Under the pieces are notes generated by a model. It worked only from the letters and a program-made list of their open reading frames with translations. It did not search any database and was not told where the DNA came from. Below, piece after piece: positions 1-5,045 of a DNA stretch of 5,122 nucleotides (position 1 is the first letter of the stretch; the number at the start of each line of letters is the position of its first letter). Source of the stretch: Bacillota bacterium (GTDB lineage Bacteria > Bacillota > Clostridia > Peptostreptococcales > Anaerovoracaceae); NCBI GenBank assembly GCA_029266295.1, contig JAQSXD010000314.1, positions 1-5,122 on the forward strand. Reading direction: 5' to 3'. Position numbers and translations under genes: made by a program.

Positions 1-678
1 GGCTTTCTCGTGTCCTATGTTGGCGTTCAAGCTATGGTGGTAACCCTTGCAGGGCTGTTCTTATACTCTGGTCTTGCGGTGGTGCTCTCTACCCTGTCAG
101 TGTCAAGCGCTTACGAAGGAATTGGAGGCTTTCCCGAGGAATTCATTCAGATTGCCGCTGGACGATTGTTCGGTGTGATTCCGAATCCGTTTCTTATCTT
201 TTTAATCCTGGTGATCATAGCTTATGTGCTTTTACATAAGAGCCGTTACGGGAGATACGTATTTTTGGTTGGAGTAAATCCAAATGCTGCAAGCTTTTCC
301 GGTATTAATCACAAATTGGTAGCAATGTTTACCTATGTCTTATCTGGTCTGTCTGCATCCATTGCCGGCGTGGTTTTAACCAGTTATCTCGGCTCCTGCC
401 GTGCGGATCTGGGCAATGGTCTGACAATGCCAATCGTAACAGCGGTGGTCCTTGGAGGTACTGCGATTACAGGTGGACGGGGCAGCATTCTGGGAACTGC
501 ATTGGCGGCGATTGTAATTGGTTTGCTGCGCTTCGGACTGCAGATGTCCGGCGTTAGCACACAATATCTCGACATTCCGGTTGGACTTCTTTTAATCGTT
601 GCTGTGGCGGCGCGGGGGGTTAGTACCTACACGAAACACCGCCCGTCTCTTGGGACGAAGGAAAAGAAAGCGGCATAG
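1..678 (+). CDS. lsrD: AI-2 ABC transporter permease LsrD, C-terminal part (5' end outside window)
   Basis: The reading frame is open from base 1 to the TAG at 676-678, giving the last 225 residues; enteric LsrD is about 330, so roughly a third is missing on the left. It is a polytopic permease of the RbsC/BPD_transp_2 family, which forms half of the channel importing autoinducer-2 through the cytoplasmic membrane. Several hydrophobic segments are visible, and the block DLGNGLTMPIVTAVVLGG near residues 136-153 matches the conserved cytoplasmic-loop region of this family. The motif YEGIGGFP (residues 38-45) and the later LQMSGV are, from memory of the E. coli protein, characteristic of LsrD rather than LsrC. 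Position directly before lsrB and lsrF gives the enteric order lsrD-lsrB-lsrF. The C-terminus ends in a basic cytoplasmic tail (KEKKAA). Another ribose-type sugar permease is the alternative, but the neighbours argue against it. Confidence 0.9.
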   Translation, partial: GFLVSYVGVQAMVVTLAGLFLYSGLAVVLSTLSVSSAYEGIGGFPEEFIQIAAGRLFGVIPNPFLIFLILVIIAYVLLHKSRYGRYVFLVGVNPNAASFSGINHKLVAMFTYVLSGLSASIAGVVLTSYLGSCRADLGNGLTMPIVTAVVLGGTAITGGRGSILGTALAAIVIGLLRFGLQMSGVSTQYLDIPVGLLLIVAVAARGVSTYTKHRPSLGTKEKKAA

Positions 679-707
679 TACCTGGAGGGATTTCCATAAG
701 CGTTATT

Positions 708-729
708 AATATTATCTTCTGATAATATT
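708..729. repeat. 9-bp perfect inverted repeat in the lsrD-lsrB gap
   Basis: AATATTATC (708-716) and GATAATATT (721-729) are perfect inverted copies separated by the four bases TTCT. In RNA this gives an AU-rich 9-bp hairpin about 50 bases before the lsrB start. No U-tract follows directly, so it does not look like a terminator. It could be a processing or stability hairpin that raises lsrB mRNA relative to lsrD, or a protein-binding site. The function is inference. Confidence 0.5.
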
Positions 730-778
730 CAATAAGAAAAAATGATAGAGGAGAAAGAATTGAAAGGAGAGATTTAAA

Positions 779-1861
779 ATGCGAAGATTTTTATTGGTAC
801 TTCTTGCTCTCGTAATGGTCGTTTCCATGTTTGGATGCGGAGGAGGAGCACAGGCACCTAGTGGTGAGGGCGGAGGAGATGCTTCTGACGCCTCTGATAT
901 CTCGGTTGCCTTTATCCCCAAGCTCACCGGAAACTCATTCTTTGAATCGGCAAATCTTGGTGCGCAGGATATTGCTGCTCAAGTGGGGTTTGAATGTGTT
1001 TTCACCGGAAATCCCGAAGCGTCTGTTGCAAACCAGGTTCAGGTCATCAACTCCGCAGTTCAACAGGGCTTCAGTGCGCTGGCCATATCCTCCGTTACTC
1101 CGGATGGGTTAAACAACGCGCTTAAGGCAGCCAAGGACGCGGGCGTTAAAATTGTTTGCTGGGACTCGGATGTACAGAATGATATGCGATCGCTCCATGT
1201 GGCTCAGGGAACCCCGGAGCAGCTGGGAGAAATGCTCGTTGAAATGGTTGCAATGCAACTTCCGGAAGACAAGAAGGACAGTGCAAAATATGCCTGGCAC
1301 TATTCCTCCGCTACGGTAACGGATCAAAATTCATGGCAGGTCGCTGGTGAAAATTACATAAAGGCAACCTATCCCGGATGGGTAAATCTGGCACCGGATA
1401 ACTATTACAGCGATCAGGATGCGGAGAAAGCGGTATCTGTAGGAGAATCCATCTTAAAATCTCATCCTGATATCGATGCCATCATCTGCAACGATTCCAC
1501 GGCTCTTCCAGGCCAGGCTCAGGCTGTCGAGAACTTGGGATTGTCAGGAAAGGTCATCGTAACTGGATTCTGTACGCCGAACGGAATGAGAGATTTCGTA
1601 AAGAACGGCACCGTTCCTGTGTTCGGCCTCTGGGATTGCAAAGTACAGGGCGCAATGGGTGCATACCTGGCTTACTGGCTCGCAGCAGGGAATACGTTTA
1701 AGGTAGGCGACAAGATTGATATTCCGAGCATCGGACCGGTTGAAGTTCTTCCGAACACCGTTCTGGATCCAAAGGCTTACACTGCAGATGATTCCGGAAT
1801 CGTTCTTCTGCCAGAAAGAACCATATTCACAAAAGACAATATCGACGATTATAATTTCTAA
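779..1861 (+). CDS. lsrB: AI-2 binding lipoprotein LsrB (non-canonical ligand site)
   Basis: This 360-residue substrate-binding protein captures AI-2 at the outer face of the membrane and delivers it to the Lsr permease. Residues 1-20 are a lipoprotein signal peptide (basic start, hydrophobic core, candidate lipidated Cys20 in MFGC), followed by a Gly/Ser/Asp-rich linker to about residue 40; this explains the length over enteric LsrB (340). The rest is a periplasmic-binding-protein type 1 fold that follows LsrB closely: AFIPKL, VTPDGL, CWDSD, QGTPEQLG, TVTDQN, FGLWD and the ending IVLLPERTIF. By alignment from memory to Salmonella LsrB, contacts K35, D116, D166 and Q167 are kept as K48, D129, D182 and Q183, while P220 and A222 are N238 and S240. 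The ATG has an AAAGGAGAG ribosome site (763-771), nine bases after its GGAG core. The 100-base gap after lsrD holds an inverted repeat. A rhamnose- or ribose-type binding protein is less likely. Confidence 0.93.
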   Translation: MRRFLLVLLALVMVVSMFGCGGGAQAPSGEGGGDASDASDISVAFIPKLTGNSFFESANLGAQDIAAQVGFECVFTGNPEASVANQVQVINSAVQQGFSALAISSVTPDGLNNALKAAKDAGVKIVCWDSDVQNDMRSLHVAQGTPEQLGEMLVEMVAMQLPEDKKDSAKYAWHYSSATVTDQNSWQVAGENYIKATYPGWVNLAPDNYYSDQDAEKAVSVGESILKSHPDIDAIICNDSTALPGQAQAVENLGLSGKVIVTGFCTPNGMRDFVKNGTVPVFGLWDCKVQGAMGAYLAYWLAAGNTFKVGDKIDIPSIGPVEVLPNTVLDPKAYTADDSGIVLLPERTIFTKDNIDDYNF

Positions 1862-1882
1862 ACAAAGCAGAAATATGTTAAT

Positions 1883-1926
1883 GCAGCGTAGCTGTGGCAT
1901 AATCACCACAGCTATGCTGTTTCTTT
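1883..1926 (+). terminator. Intercistronic hairpin with short T-rich tail between lsrB and lsrF (attenuator candidate)
   Basis: CAGCGTAGCTGTGG (1884-1897) pairs with CCACAGCTATGCTG (1906-1919). This is a 14-bp stem with one G-U pair and an 8-base loop, extendable by one G-U pair at the base. It is followed by TTTCTTT (1920-1926), a short interrupted T-tract. The lsrF ribosome site begins about seven bases later and is not within the stem. The shape fits a partial terminator or a 3' stabiliser, which would leave lsrB mRNA more abundant than lsrF mRNA. Such hairpins after binding-protein genes are common in ABC transporter operons. The hairpin is seen; partial termination is inferred. Confidence 0.72.
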
Positions 1927-1943
1927 ACAAAAAGGAGGACGTT

Positions 1944-2825
1944 ATGGCAGATAAAGATGGCAATAAAGTTGCGAAAAATTATCGCACTGATGTAGAGTTT
2001 GGCAGAAATGGAGGCTTCCATGTCAAAGGGATGGAGGATGTGGATTGGGGGATGAAATCCCGCTTGTCAAAGATCTTTCAGCCTGAAAGTGGAAATACCG
2101 TGATGCTTGCCTTTGACCACGGATACTTTATGGGTTCCACTGCAGGATTGGAACGGTTGGATTTGGCTATGCCACCGCTGATTCCACATGTTGATGTGCT
2201 CATGGCCACAAGAGGTGCGCTGAGAAGCTGTATCTCCCCGCAGTATAACAAAGGAATCGCTCTCCGGTGCAGCGCAGGATCTTCTATGATGGACGACGAT
2301 CTTTCCCATGAGGTGATAGCGGTTGACATTGATGATGCAATCCGTATGAATGCATCCTGCATGGCGATTCAGACCTTCATTGGTGCGCCGGGCGAGAAAT
2401 CCAGCATTGAGAATCTTTGCAAGACCATTGATGCGGGAAATCGCTACGGGATACCAACGCTTGGCGTTGTGGCAGTAGGCAAGGATATGGAGCGTACACC
2501 GGCATTTTTCAAGCTTGCCACCAGAATGCTGGCAGAGTTCGGAGCGCAAATCATTAAGACGTATTATTGTGATGATTTTGAAGAGATCACTGCAGCCTGC
2601 CCAGTTCCTATCGTCGTTGCAGGCGGGAAAAAGGTGACGGAAAAGGATGCACTGACCATGGCATACCTCAGCATGCAGGGAGGTGCCAGAGGTCTTGACA
2701 TGGGGAGGAACATCTTCCAAAGTGATTGTCCCGTGGGAATGGCAAAGGCGATTGGCGCAATCGTGCACAACAATGCGAATGTCAATGACGCATATGATCT
2801 TTACAGAGAAGAAAAGGGCGTATAA
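1944..2825 (+). CDS. lsrF: 3-hydroxy-2,4-pentadione 5-phosphate thiolase LsrF
   Basis: This 293-residue cytoplasmic enzyme catalyses the last step of AI-2 breakdown, transferring the acetyl group of 3-hydroxy-2,4-pentadione 5-phosphate to CoA to give acetyl-CoA and dihydroxyacetone phosphate. It belongs to the class I aldolase (DeoC/FbaB) barrel family. Diagnostic blocks are DWGMKSRLSKIF (34-45), VMLAFDHGYF (53-62), VGKDM (178-182), GAQIIKTYY (200-208), CPVPIVVAGGKK (219-230) and LDMGRNIFQSD (251-261). K205 matches the Schiff-base lysine K203 of E. coli LsrF, which has 291 residues. The start at 1944 is chosen because AGGAGG (1933-1938) lies five bases upstream and the family begins here. The frame is open further upstream to 1716, but that stretch overlaps lsrB and encodes nothing family-like. 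It follows lsrB by 82 bases across a hairpin. No lsrG follows, so the isomerase preceding this step must be elsewhere or dispensable. Confidence 0.95.
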   Translation: MADKDGNKVAKNYRTDVEFGRNGGFHVKGMEDVDWGMKSRLSKIFQPESGNTVMLAFDHGYFMGSTAGLERLDLAMPPLIPHVDVLMATRGALRSCISPQYNKGIALRCSAGSSMMDDDLSHEVIAVDIDDAIRMNASCMAIQTFIGAPGEKSSIENLCKTIDAGNRYGIPTLGVVAVGKDMERTPAFFKLATRMLAEFGAQIIKTYYCDDFEEITAACPVPIVVAGGKKVTEKDALTMAYLSMQGGARGLDMGRNIFQSDCPVGMAKAIGAIVHNNANVNDAYDLYREEKGV

Positions 2826-2830
2826 TTTGC

Positions 2831-2860
2831 TTGACAAGCTCTAGGAAACCAAGATATGAT
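2831..2860 (+). promoter_or_regulatory. Sigma-A type promoter of the Mn riboswitch unit
   Basis: TTGACA (2831-2836, perfect -35) and TATGAT (2855-2860, five of six for -10) are separated by 18 bases. Transcription would begin near 2866-2868, exactly where the 5' strand of riboswitch helix P1 begins. The -35 box starts only five bases after the lsrF stop codon, so this promoter fills the gap between the two units. Confidence 0.85.
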
Positions 2861-2866
2861 AGAAGC

Positions 2867-2992
2867 TGTTAAAAGGGAGTAGTTTGAAATACAAAGTCAA
2901 CATACTGGTTTTGAACCTGGCTTTGTAGCCTGATTTGGTAACGAGACTTTTGGCATGACTGTTCATACAGTTATGCTGAGAGTCTTTTTTTT
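2867..2992 (+). promoter_or_regulatory. yybP-ykoY family Mn2+ riboswitch (aptamer plus expression platform)
   Basis: The leader carries hallmark yybP-ykoY sequences: GGGAGTAG (2875-2882) near the 5' end and ACGAGAC followed by TTTT (2941-2951) at the 3' end. Helix P1 can form between 2867-2875 and 2947-2955. An internal helix pairs ACAAAG (2891-2896) with CTTTGT (2921-2926) and contains a small GGTT/AACC hairpin (2907-2910 with 2914-2917). The 3' strand of P1 is also the base of a terminator stem, so aptamer and terminator exclude each other. Mn2+ binding should stabilise P1 and permit readthrough, as known for the family (for example B. subtilis yybP). The downstream genes are Mn2+ exporters, the expected targets. 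Family membership was judged by eye, not by a covariance model. Confidence 0.9.
2943..2992 (+). terminator. Riboswitch-controlled intrinsic terminator
   Basis: Bases 2943-2961 pair with 2968-2986 in a long, nearly uninterrupted stem with several G-U pairs. The core GCATGACTG (2954-2962 region) faces CAGTTATGC (2968-2976) over a loop of about six bases. Eight T residues (2985-2992) follow. The stem's left arm includes the 3' strand of aptamer helix P1 (2947-2955), so the two folds are alternatives. It is also the first terminator-like structure after lsrF and may end lsr transcripts. It lies 37 bases before the downstream start codon. Confidence 0.9.
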
Positions 2993-3029
2993 CGGGTATG
3001 CTTTTGAAATGGAAAGGATGAGGATTAAC

Positions 3030-3788
3030 ATGTACACGAGTTTAATAGCCTATTTGTTTGCAGGAGGTGCGGTAGTGCTGGCTGAAATGGGAGACAAGAC
3101 CCAACTACTTGCCATGGCGTTTGCAACAAAATATAAGGCCTCCAAAGTTTTAATCGGTGTCTTAATCGCTACGACATTGAATCATGCATTGGCAGTCGCT
3201 GTTGGGAACTACATTACCCGGTTTGACTCCGCTCAGATTTGGATTCAGGGAATCGCCTCGCTATCCTTCGTTTTTTTTGGCCTTTGGACGATCAGAGGGG
3301 ACAAGCTTGACGGTGAAGAAAATAAGATATCAAAGTATGGGCCTATCGTTACAGTTTCGATTGCATTCTTCATTGCTGAAATGGGAGATAAAACACAACT
3401 CGCGACCATCGCTCTTGCAGCGAAATTTCCTTCAGAGCCTGTCTGGGTACTGCTTGGAACCCTCACCGGTATGATGATCGCAGATGCCATCGGAATTATC
3501 ATTGGTGTTGTAATGTGTAAGCGGATTCCCGAGCGTACCGTTAAACTGGTCTCTGCCGGAGCCTTCATTGTCTTTGGTTTTGTCGGCAGTTATCAGGTTT
3601 TGAAGGAACAGTTGATGCTGGATTCAAGAGGAATCTTTGTCTGTCTTATGCTTCTTCTGGTTGTAACCGCCGGATTTGCGTATTATCTGATTAGAAAGGA
3701 TCATAATAAGGCAGAACAGGAGCGGCCGGCCGGAGCGTACTGCAAATTGAAAGGGGTACCTGCGGATCAGCCGGAAAAGCTGAGATAA
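3030..3788 (+). CDS. UPF0016/TMEM165-family Mn2+ exporter
   Basis: This 252-residue membrane protein belongs to the UPF0016 (TMEM165/Gdt1) cation exporter family, whose bacterial members export Mn2+. It is built of two homologous halves. Each has the signature E-x-G-D-K-T in a membrane helix: EMGDKTQL at 19-26 and again at 118-125, with the acidic residues expected to bind metal. About six membrane segments are visible, with a basic cytoplasmic loop (RGDKLDGEENKISK) between the halves. A hydrophilic tail of about 30 residues (from RKDHNK) extends past the last helix. The start at 3030 fits the family N-terminus and has a purine-rich AGGATGAGG just upstream. In-frame ATGs at 2955 and 2973 lie inside the riboswitch terminator and are rejected; 3009 and 3018 are possible but add nonconserved residues. 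Expression should rise with Mn2+ through the leader riboswitch. Ca2+ transport is the main alternative. Confidence 0.92.
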   Translation: MYTSLIAYLFAGGAVVLAEMGDKTQLLAMAFATKYKASKVLIGVLIATTLNHALAVAVGNYITRFDSAQIWIQGIASLSFVFFGLWTIRGDKLDGEENKISKYGPIVTVSIAFFIAEMGDKTQLATIALAAKFPSEPVWVLLGTLTGMMIADAIGIIIGVVMCKRIPERTVKLVSAGAFIVFGFVGSYQVLKEQLMLDSRGIFVCLMLLLVVTAGFAYYLIRKDHNKAEQERPAGAYCKLKGVPADQPEKLR

Positions 3789-3825
3789 AGGGACAAAATA
3801 ACGAATCGATTTAGAGGCGCTGGTG

Positions 3826-3855
3826 TTCTAACTCTTTCTCCTGTTTTAATATAAT
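3826..3855 (+). promoter_or_regulatory. Possible promoter upstream of mntP
   Basis: A perfect -10 box TATAAT (3850-3855) lies 31 bases before the mntP ATG. The best -35 is weak (TTCTAA, 3826-3831, spacer 18). This suggests mntP may have its own start point in addition to readthrough from the exporter gene upstream. No terminator is evident in the gap between the two genes. Confidence 0.45.
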
Positions 3856-3869
3856 AGACTGGAGAAAGA
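3833..3869. repeat. 9-bp inverted repeat flanking the mntP -10 box
   Basis: TCTTTCTCC (3833-3841) and GGAGAAAGA (3861-3869) are perfect inverted copies with 19 bases between them, which include the TATAAT box. As DNA, the arms are about 28 bp centre to centre and lie on both sides of the -10. As RNA from the upstream promoter they could form a hairpin that ends just before the mntP ribosome site. It does not resemble the MntR box as I know it. The role is inferred. Confidence 0.45.
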
Positions 3870-3886
3870 TAAGGAGAACGGTATTG

Positions 3887-4450
3887 ATGGGGAATCTTGA
3901 GTTGATTGCAATCGCATTGGGTCTGTCTATGGACGCCTTTGCAGTTGCGATAAGTAAGGGCTTATGTCTGAGAAAAGCCGGATTTCGTAATGCTTTTATC
4001 ACGGGACTGTTTTTCGGCGGCTTTCAGGCATTGATGCCGCTGATCGGTTATTTTCTGGGAAGACAGTTTGAAGGATACCTCACTGCCATTGATCATTGGA
4101 TCATCTTTGCGCTCCTTGCGCTCATTGGGACCAATATGATCCTTGAGTCAAGAAACGAGAAAAAGGAAAAGCATGATACATTAAATCTAAAAAATTTGAC
4201 CATACTGTCCTTAGCAACAAGTATTGATGCTTTGGCAGTTGGGATCACTTTTGCGTTCTTGCATATCAATATTTTTACAGGCGTTACTGTGATAGGATTG
4301 ATCACTTTTATTCTTTCCTTTATAGGAGTCCGTCTTGGCTGTGCTTTTGGCTCAAAATTCAGATCCAAGGCTGAAGTTGCCGGAGGCATCATTCTTTTGT
4401 TGATCGGTACAAAGATTCTGCTTGAGCACCTGGGTATACTGGGCTGGTGA
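3887..4450 (+). CDS. mntP: MntP-family Mn2+ efflux pump
   Basis: This 187-residue inner-membrane protein exports Mn2+ and matches the E. coli MntP (YebN) length of 188. It is a tandem-repeat protein of about six helices. The two halves carry equivalent motifs, GLSMDAFAVAI (12-22) and ATSIDALAVGI (110-120), with membrane aspartates D16 and D114; D16 corresponds to the functionally important Asp of E. coli MntP. A charged cytoplasmic loop (ESRNEKKEKHD, 87-97) joins the halves. AAGGAG at 3871-3876 precedes the ATG by ten bases. A TTG three bases earlier (3884) is an alternative start that would add one residue. It follows the UPF0016 exporter by about 98 bases with no terminator between, so the Mn2+ riboswitch probably reaches it; a local promoter may add to this. 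Confidence 0.95.
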   Translation: MGNLELIAIALGLSMDAFAVAISKGLCLRKAGFRNAFITGLFFGGFQALMPLIGYFLGRQFEGYLTAIDHWIIFALLALIGTNMILESRNEKKEKHDTLNLKNLTILSLATSIDALAVGITFAFLHINIFTGVTVIGLITFILSFIGVRLGCAFGSKFRSKAEVAGGIILLLIGTKILLEHLGILGW

Positions 4451-4525
4451 AGATACTCCGCCACCAATGAAACATGCTGCACCAAGCATCCAAGGCTTGT
4501 TTGACAGGGAAAAAGGAGCGAAAGA

Positions 4526-4867
4526 ATGAAAGGAAAGAGTTTATATATCGTCAGCGCGATCATTATCGCTTTGCCGTGGATTTTTTTACTGGAAATCCTG
4601 CCGATTCCCTATAACAGAATCGGTACGCTGACAGAAATCGTGATTGAATGTGTCATGTTTACCTCGCTGCTTGTGGTGGCAAGTCTTTTGAGAAAGGACC
4701 TGAAAAGGCAGAAGCAACTTAAAAAGACCGAACAAAATGAAGGGATTCCAAAGCCTGGAGGACGAGGGTTGAGATTGATCGGTAGAATTCTCTTTGTCCT
4801 AACATCATTGACGATCTTTCTCGTTGGATTGGTTCTGCTACTGATCGGGATATCATATTCTTTGTAA
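4526..4867 (+). CDS. Small three-helix membrane protein of unknown function
   Basis: I do not recognise the family of this 113-residue protein. It has three likely membrane helices at about 6-25, 33-55 and 84-110. A strongly basic segment (RKDLKRQKQLKK, 56-67) and a Gly/Pro-rich stretch (GIPKPGGRG, 73-81) lie between helices 2 and 3. The positive-inside rule places the N-terminus and this loop in the cytoplasm and the C-terminus outside. Acidic residues E23, E37 and E41 lie in or near the membrane. AAGGAG (4513-4518) sits seven bases before the ATG, a clear ribosome site. It follows mntP by 75 bases without a convincing terminator and is closed by a strong terminator, so it is probably the last gene of the Mn2+ efflux transcript. 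An accessory role in metal export is only a guess from position. Confidence 0.8.
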   Translation: MKGKSLYIVSAIIIALPWIFLLEILPIPYNRIGTLTEIVIECVMFTSLLVVASLLRKDLKRQKQLKKTEQNEGIPKPGGRGLRLIGRILFVLTSLTIFLVGLVLLLIGISYSL

Positions 4868-4883
4868 TAGGAAAAATTAAGGG

Positions 4884-4922
4884 CCTGAAACAGCTACTCA
4901 AATCTGTTTCAGGTATTTTTTT
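4884..4922 (+). terminator. Intrinsic terminator closing the Mn efflux unit
   Basis: CCTGAAACAG (4884-4893) pairs perfectly with CTGTTTCAGG (4904-4913) over a 10-base loop. It is followed by TATTTTTTT (4914-4922). It begins 17 bases after the stop codon of the small membrane protein gene. Confidence 0.95.
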
Positions 4923-4948
4923 GTTCTTAGTTAAAAGAGATATAGAAC

Positions 4949-4976
4949 TTGACATTTTCATAGAACAATCTATAAT
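4949..4976 (+). promoter_or_regulatory. Near-consensus sigma-A promoter of the dehydrogenase gene
   Basis: TTGACA (4949-4954) and TATAAT (4971-4976) are both perfect, with a 16-base spacer, one shorter than the optimum. Transcription would start near 4983, giving a leader of about 60 bases before the start codon at 5046. Such a strong promoter next to a palindrome suggests a gene normally held off by a repressor. Confidence 0.85.
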
Positions 4977-4980
4977 CTAA

Positions 4981-4996
4981 ATATAATCGATTATAT
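4981..4996. promoter_or_regulatory. 16-bp perfect palindrome over the transcription start (operator candidate)
   Basis: The 16 bases are their own reverse complement, with core TATAATCGATTATA (4982-4995). The left half repeats the -10 region: TATAATC occurs at 4971-4977 and again at 4982-4988, 11 bp apart, then inverted as GATTATA at 4989-4995. The site covers the expected start point (about 4983), where a bound dimeric regulator would block initiation. The palindrome is seen; the operator role is inferred. Low sequence complexity makes chance somewhat more likely. Confidence 0.55.
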
Positions 4997-5045
4997 AAAA
5001 AATAGTTCAAAGATTAGAATGCGACAGAAAGGACACTGATGAAAT

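Noticed and set aside
760..777. Five-codon TTG-started mini-ORF just before lsrB, with GAGGAG upstream
   Set aside because: Too short to judge, and its span contains the lsrB ribosome site. There is no regulatory peptide pattern; probably chance.
1544..1909. Antisense open frame over the lsrB 3' end
   Set aside because: It has no ribosome site or domain, and the opposite strand is clearly lsrB.
1716..1943. Upstream extension of the lsrF reading frame
   Set aside because: It overlaps the lsrB 3' end and the intercistronic hairpin, and encodes nothing like LsrF. The ATG at 1944 has an AGGAGG site and matches the family N-terminus.
2067..2837. Long antisense open frame opposite lsrF (256 codons)
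   Set aside because: It lies wholly over a well-conserved gene and is rich in Cys, His and Arg with no recognisable domain. It is a shadow of lsrF codon use.
2955..3029. N-terminal extension of the UPF0016 exporter frame from an ATG at 2955
   Set aside because: The stretch is the riboswitch terminator and its U-tract, which explains the FFF run. There is no ribosome site, and the family starts near 3030.
4481..4506. Possible weak terminator (CAAGC/GCTTG) and TTGACA before the small membrane protein gene
   Set aside because: The stem is only about five base pairs with a poor T-tract, and no -10 box lies at the right distance from TTGACA.
4093..4563. Antisense open frame over mntP
   Set aside because: It is composed of the reverse of hydrophobic MntP codons and spans two real genes; no family likeness.
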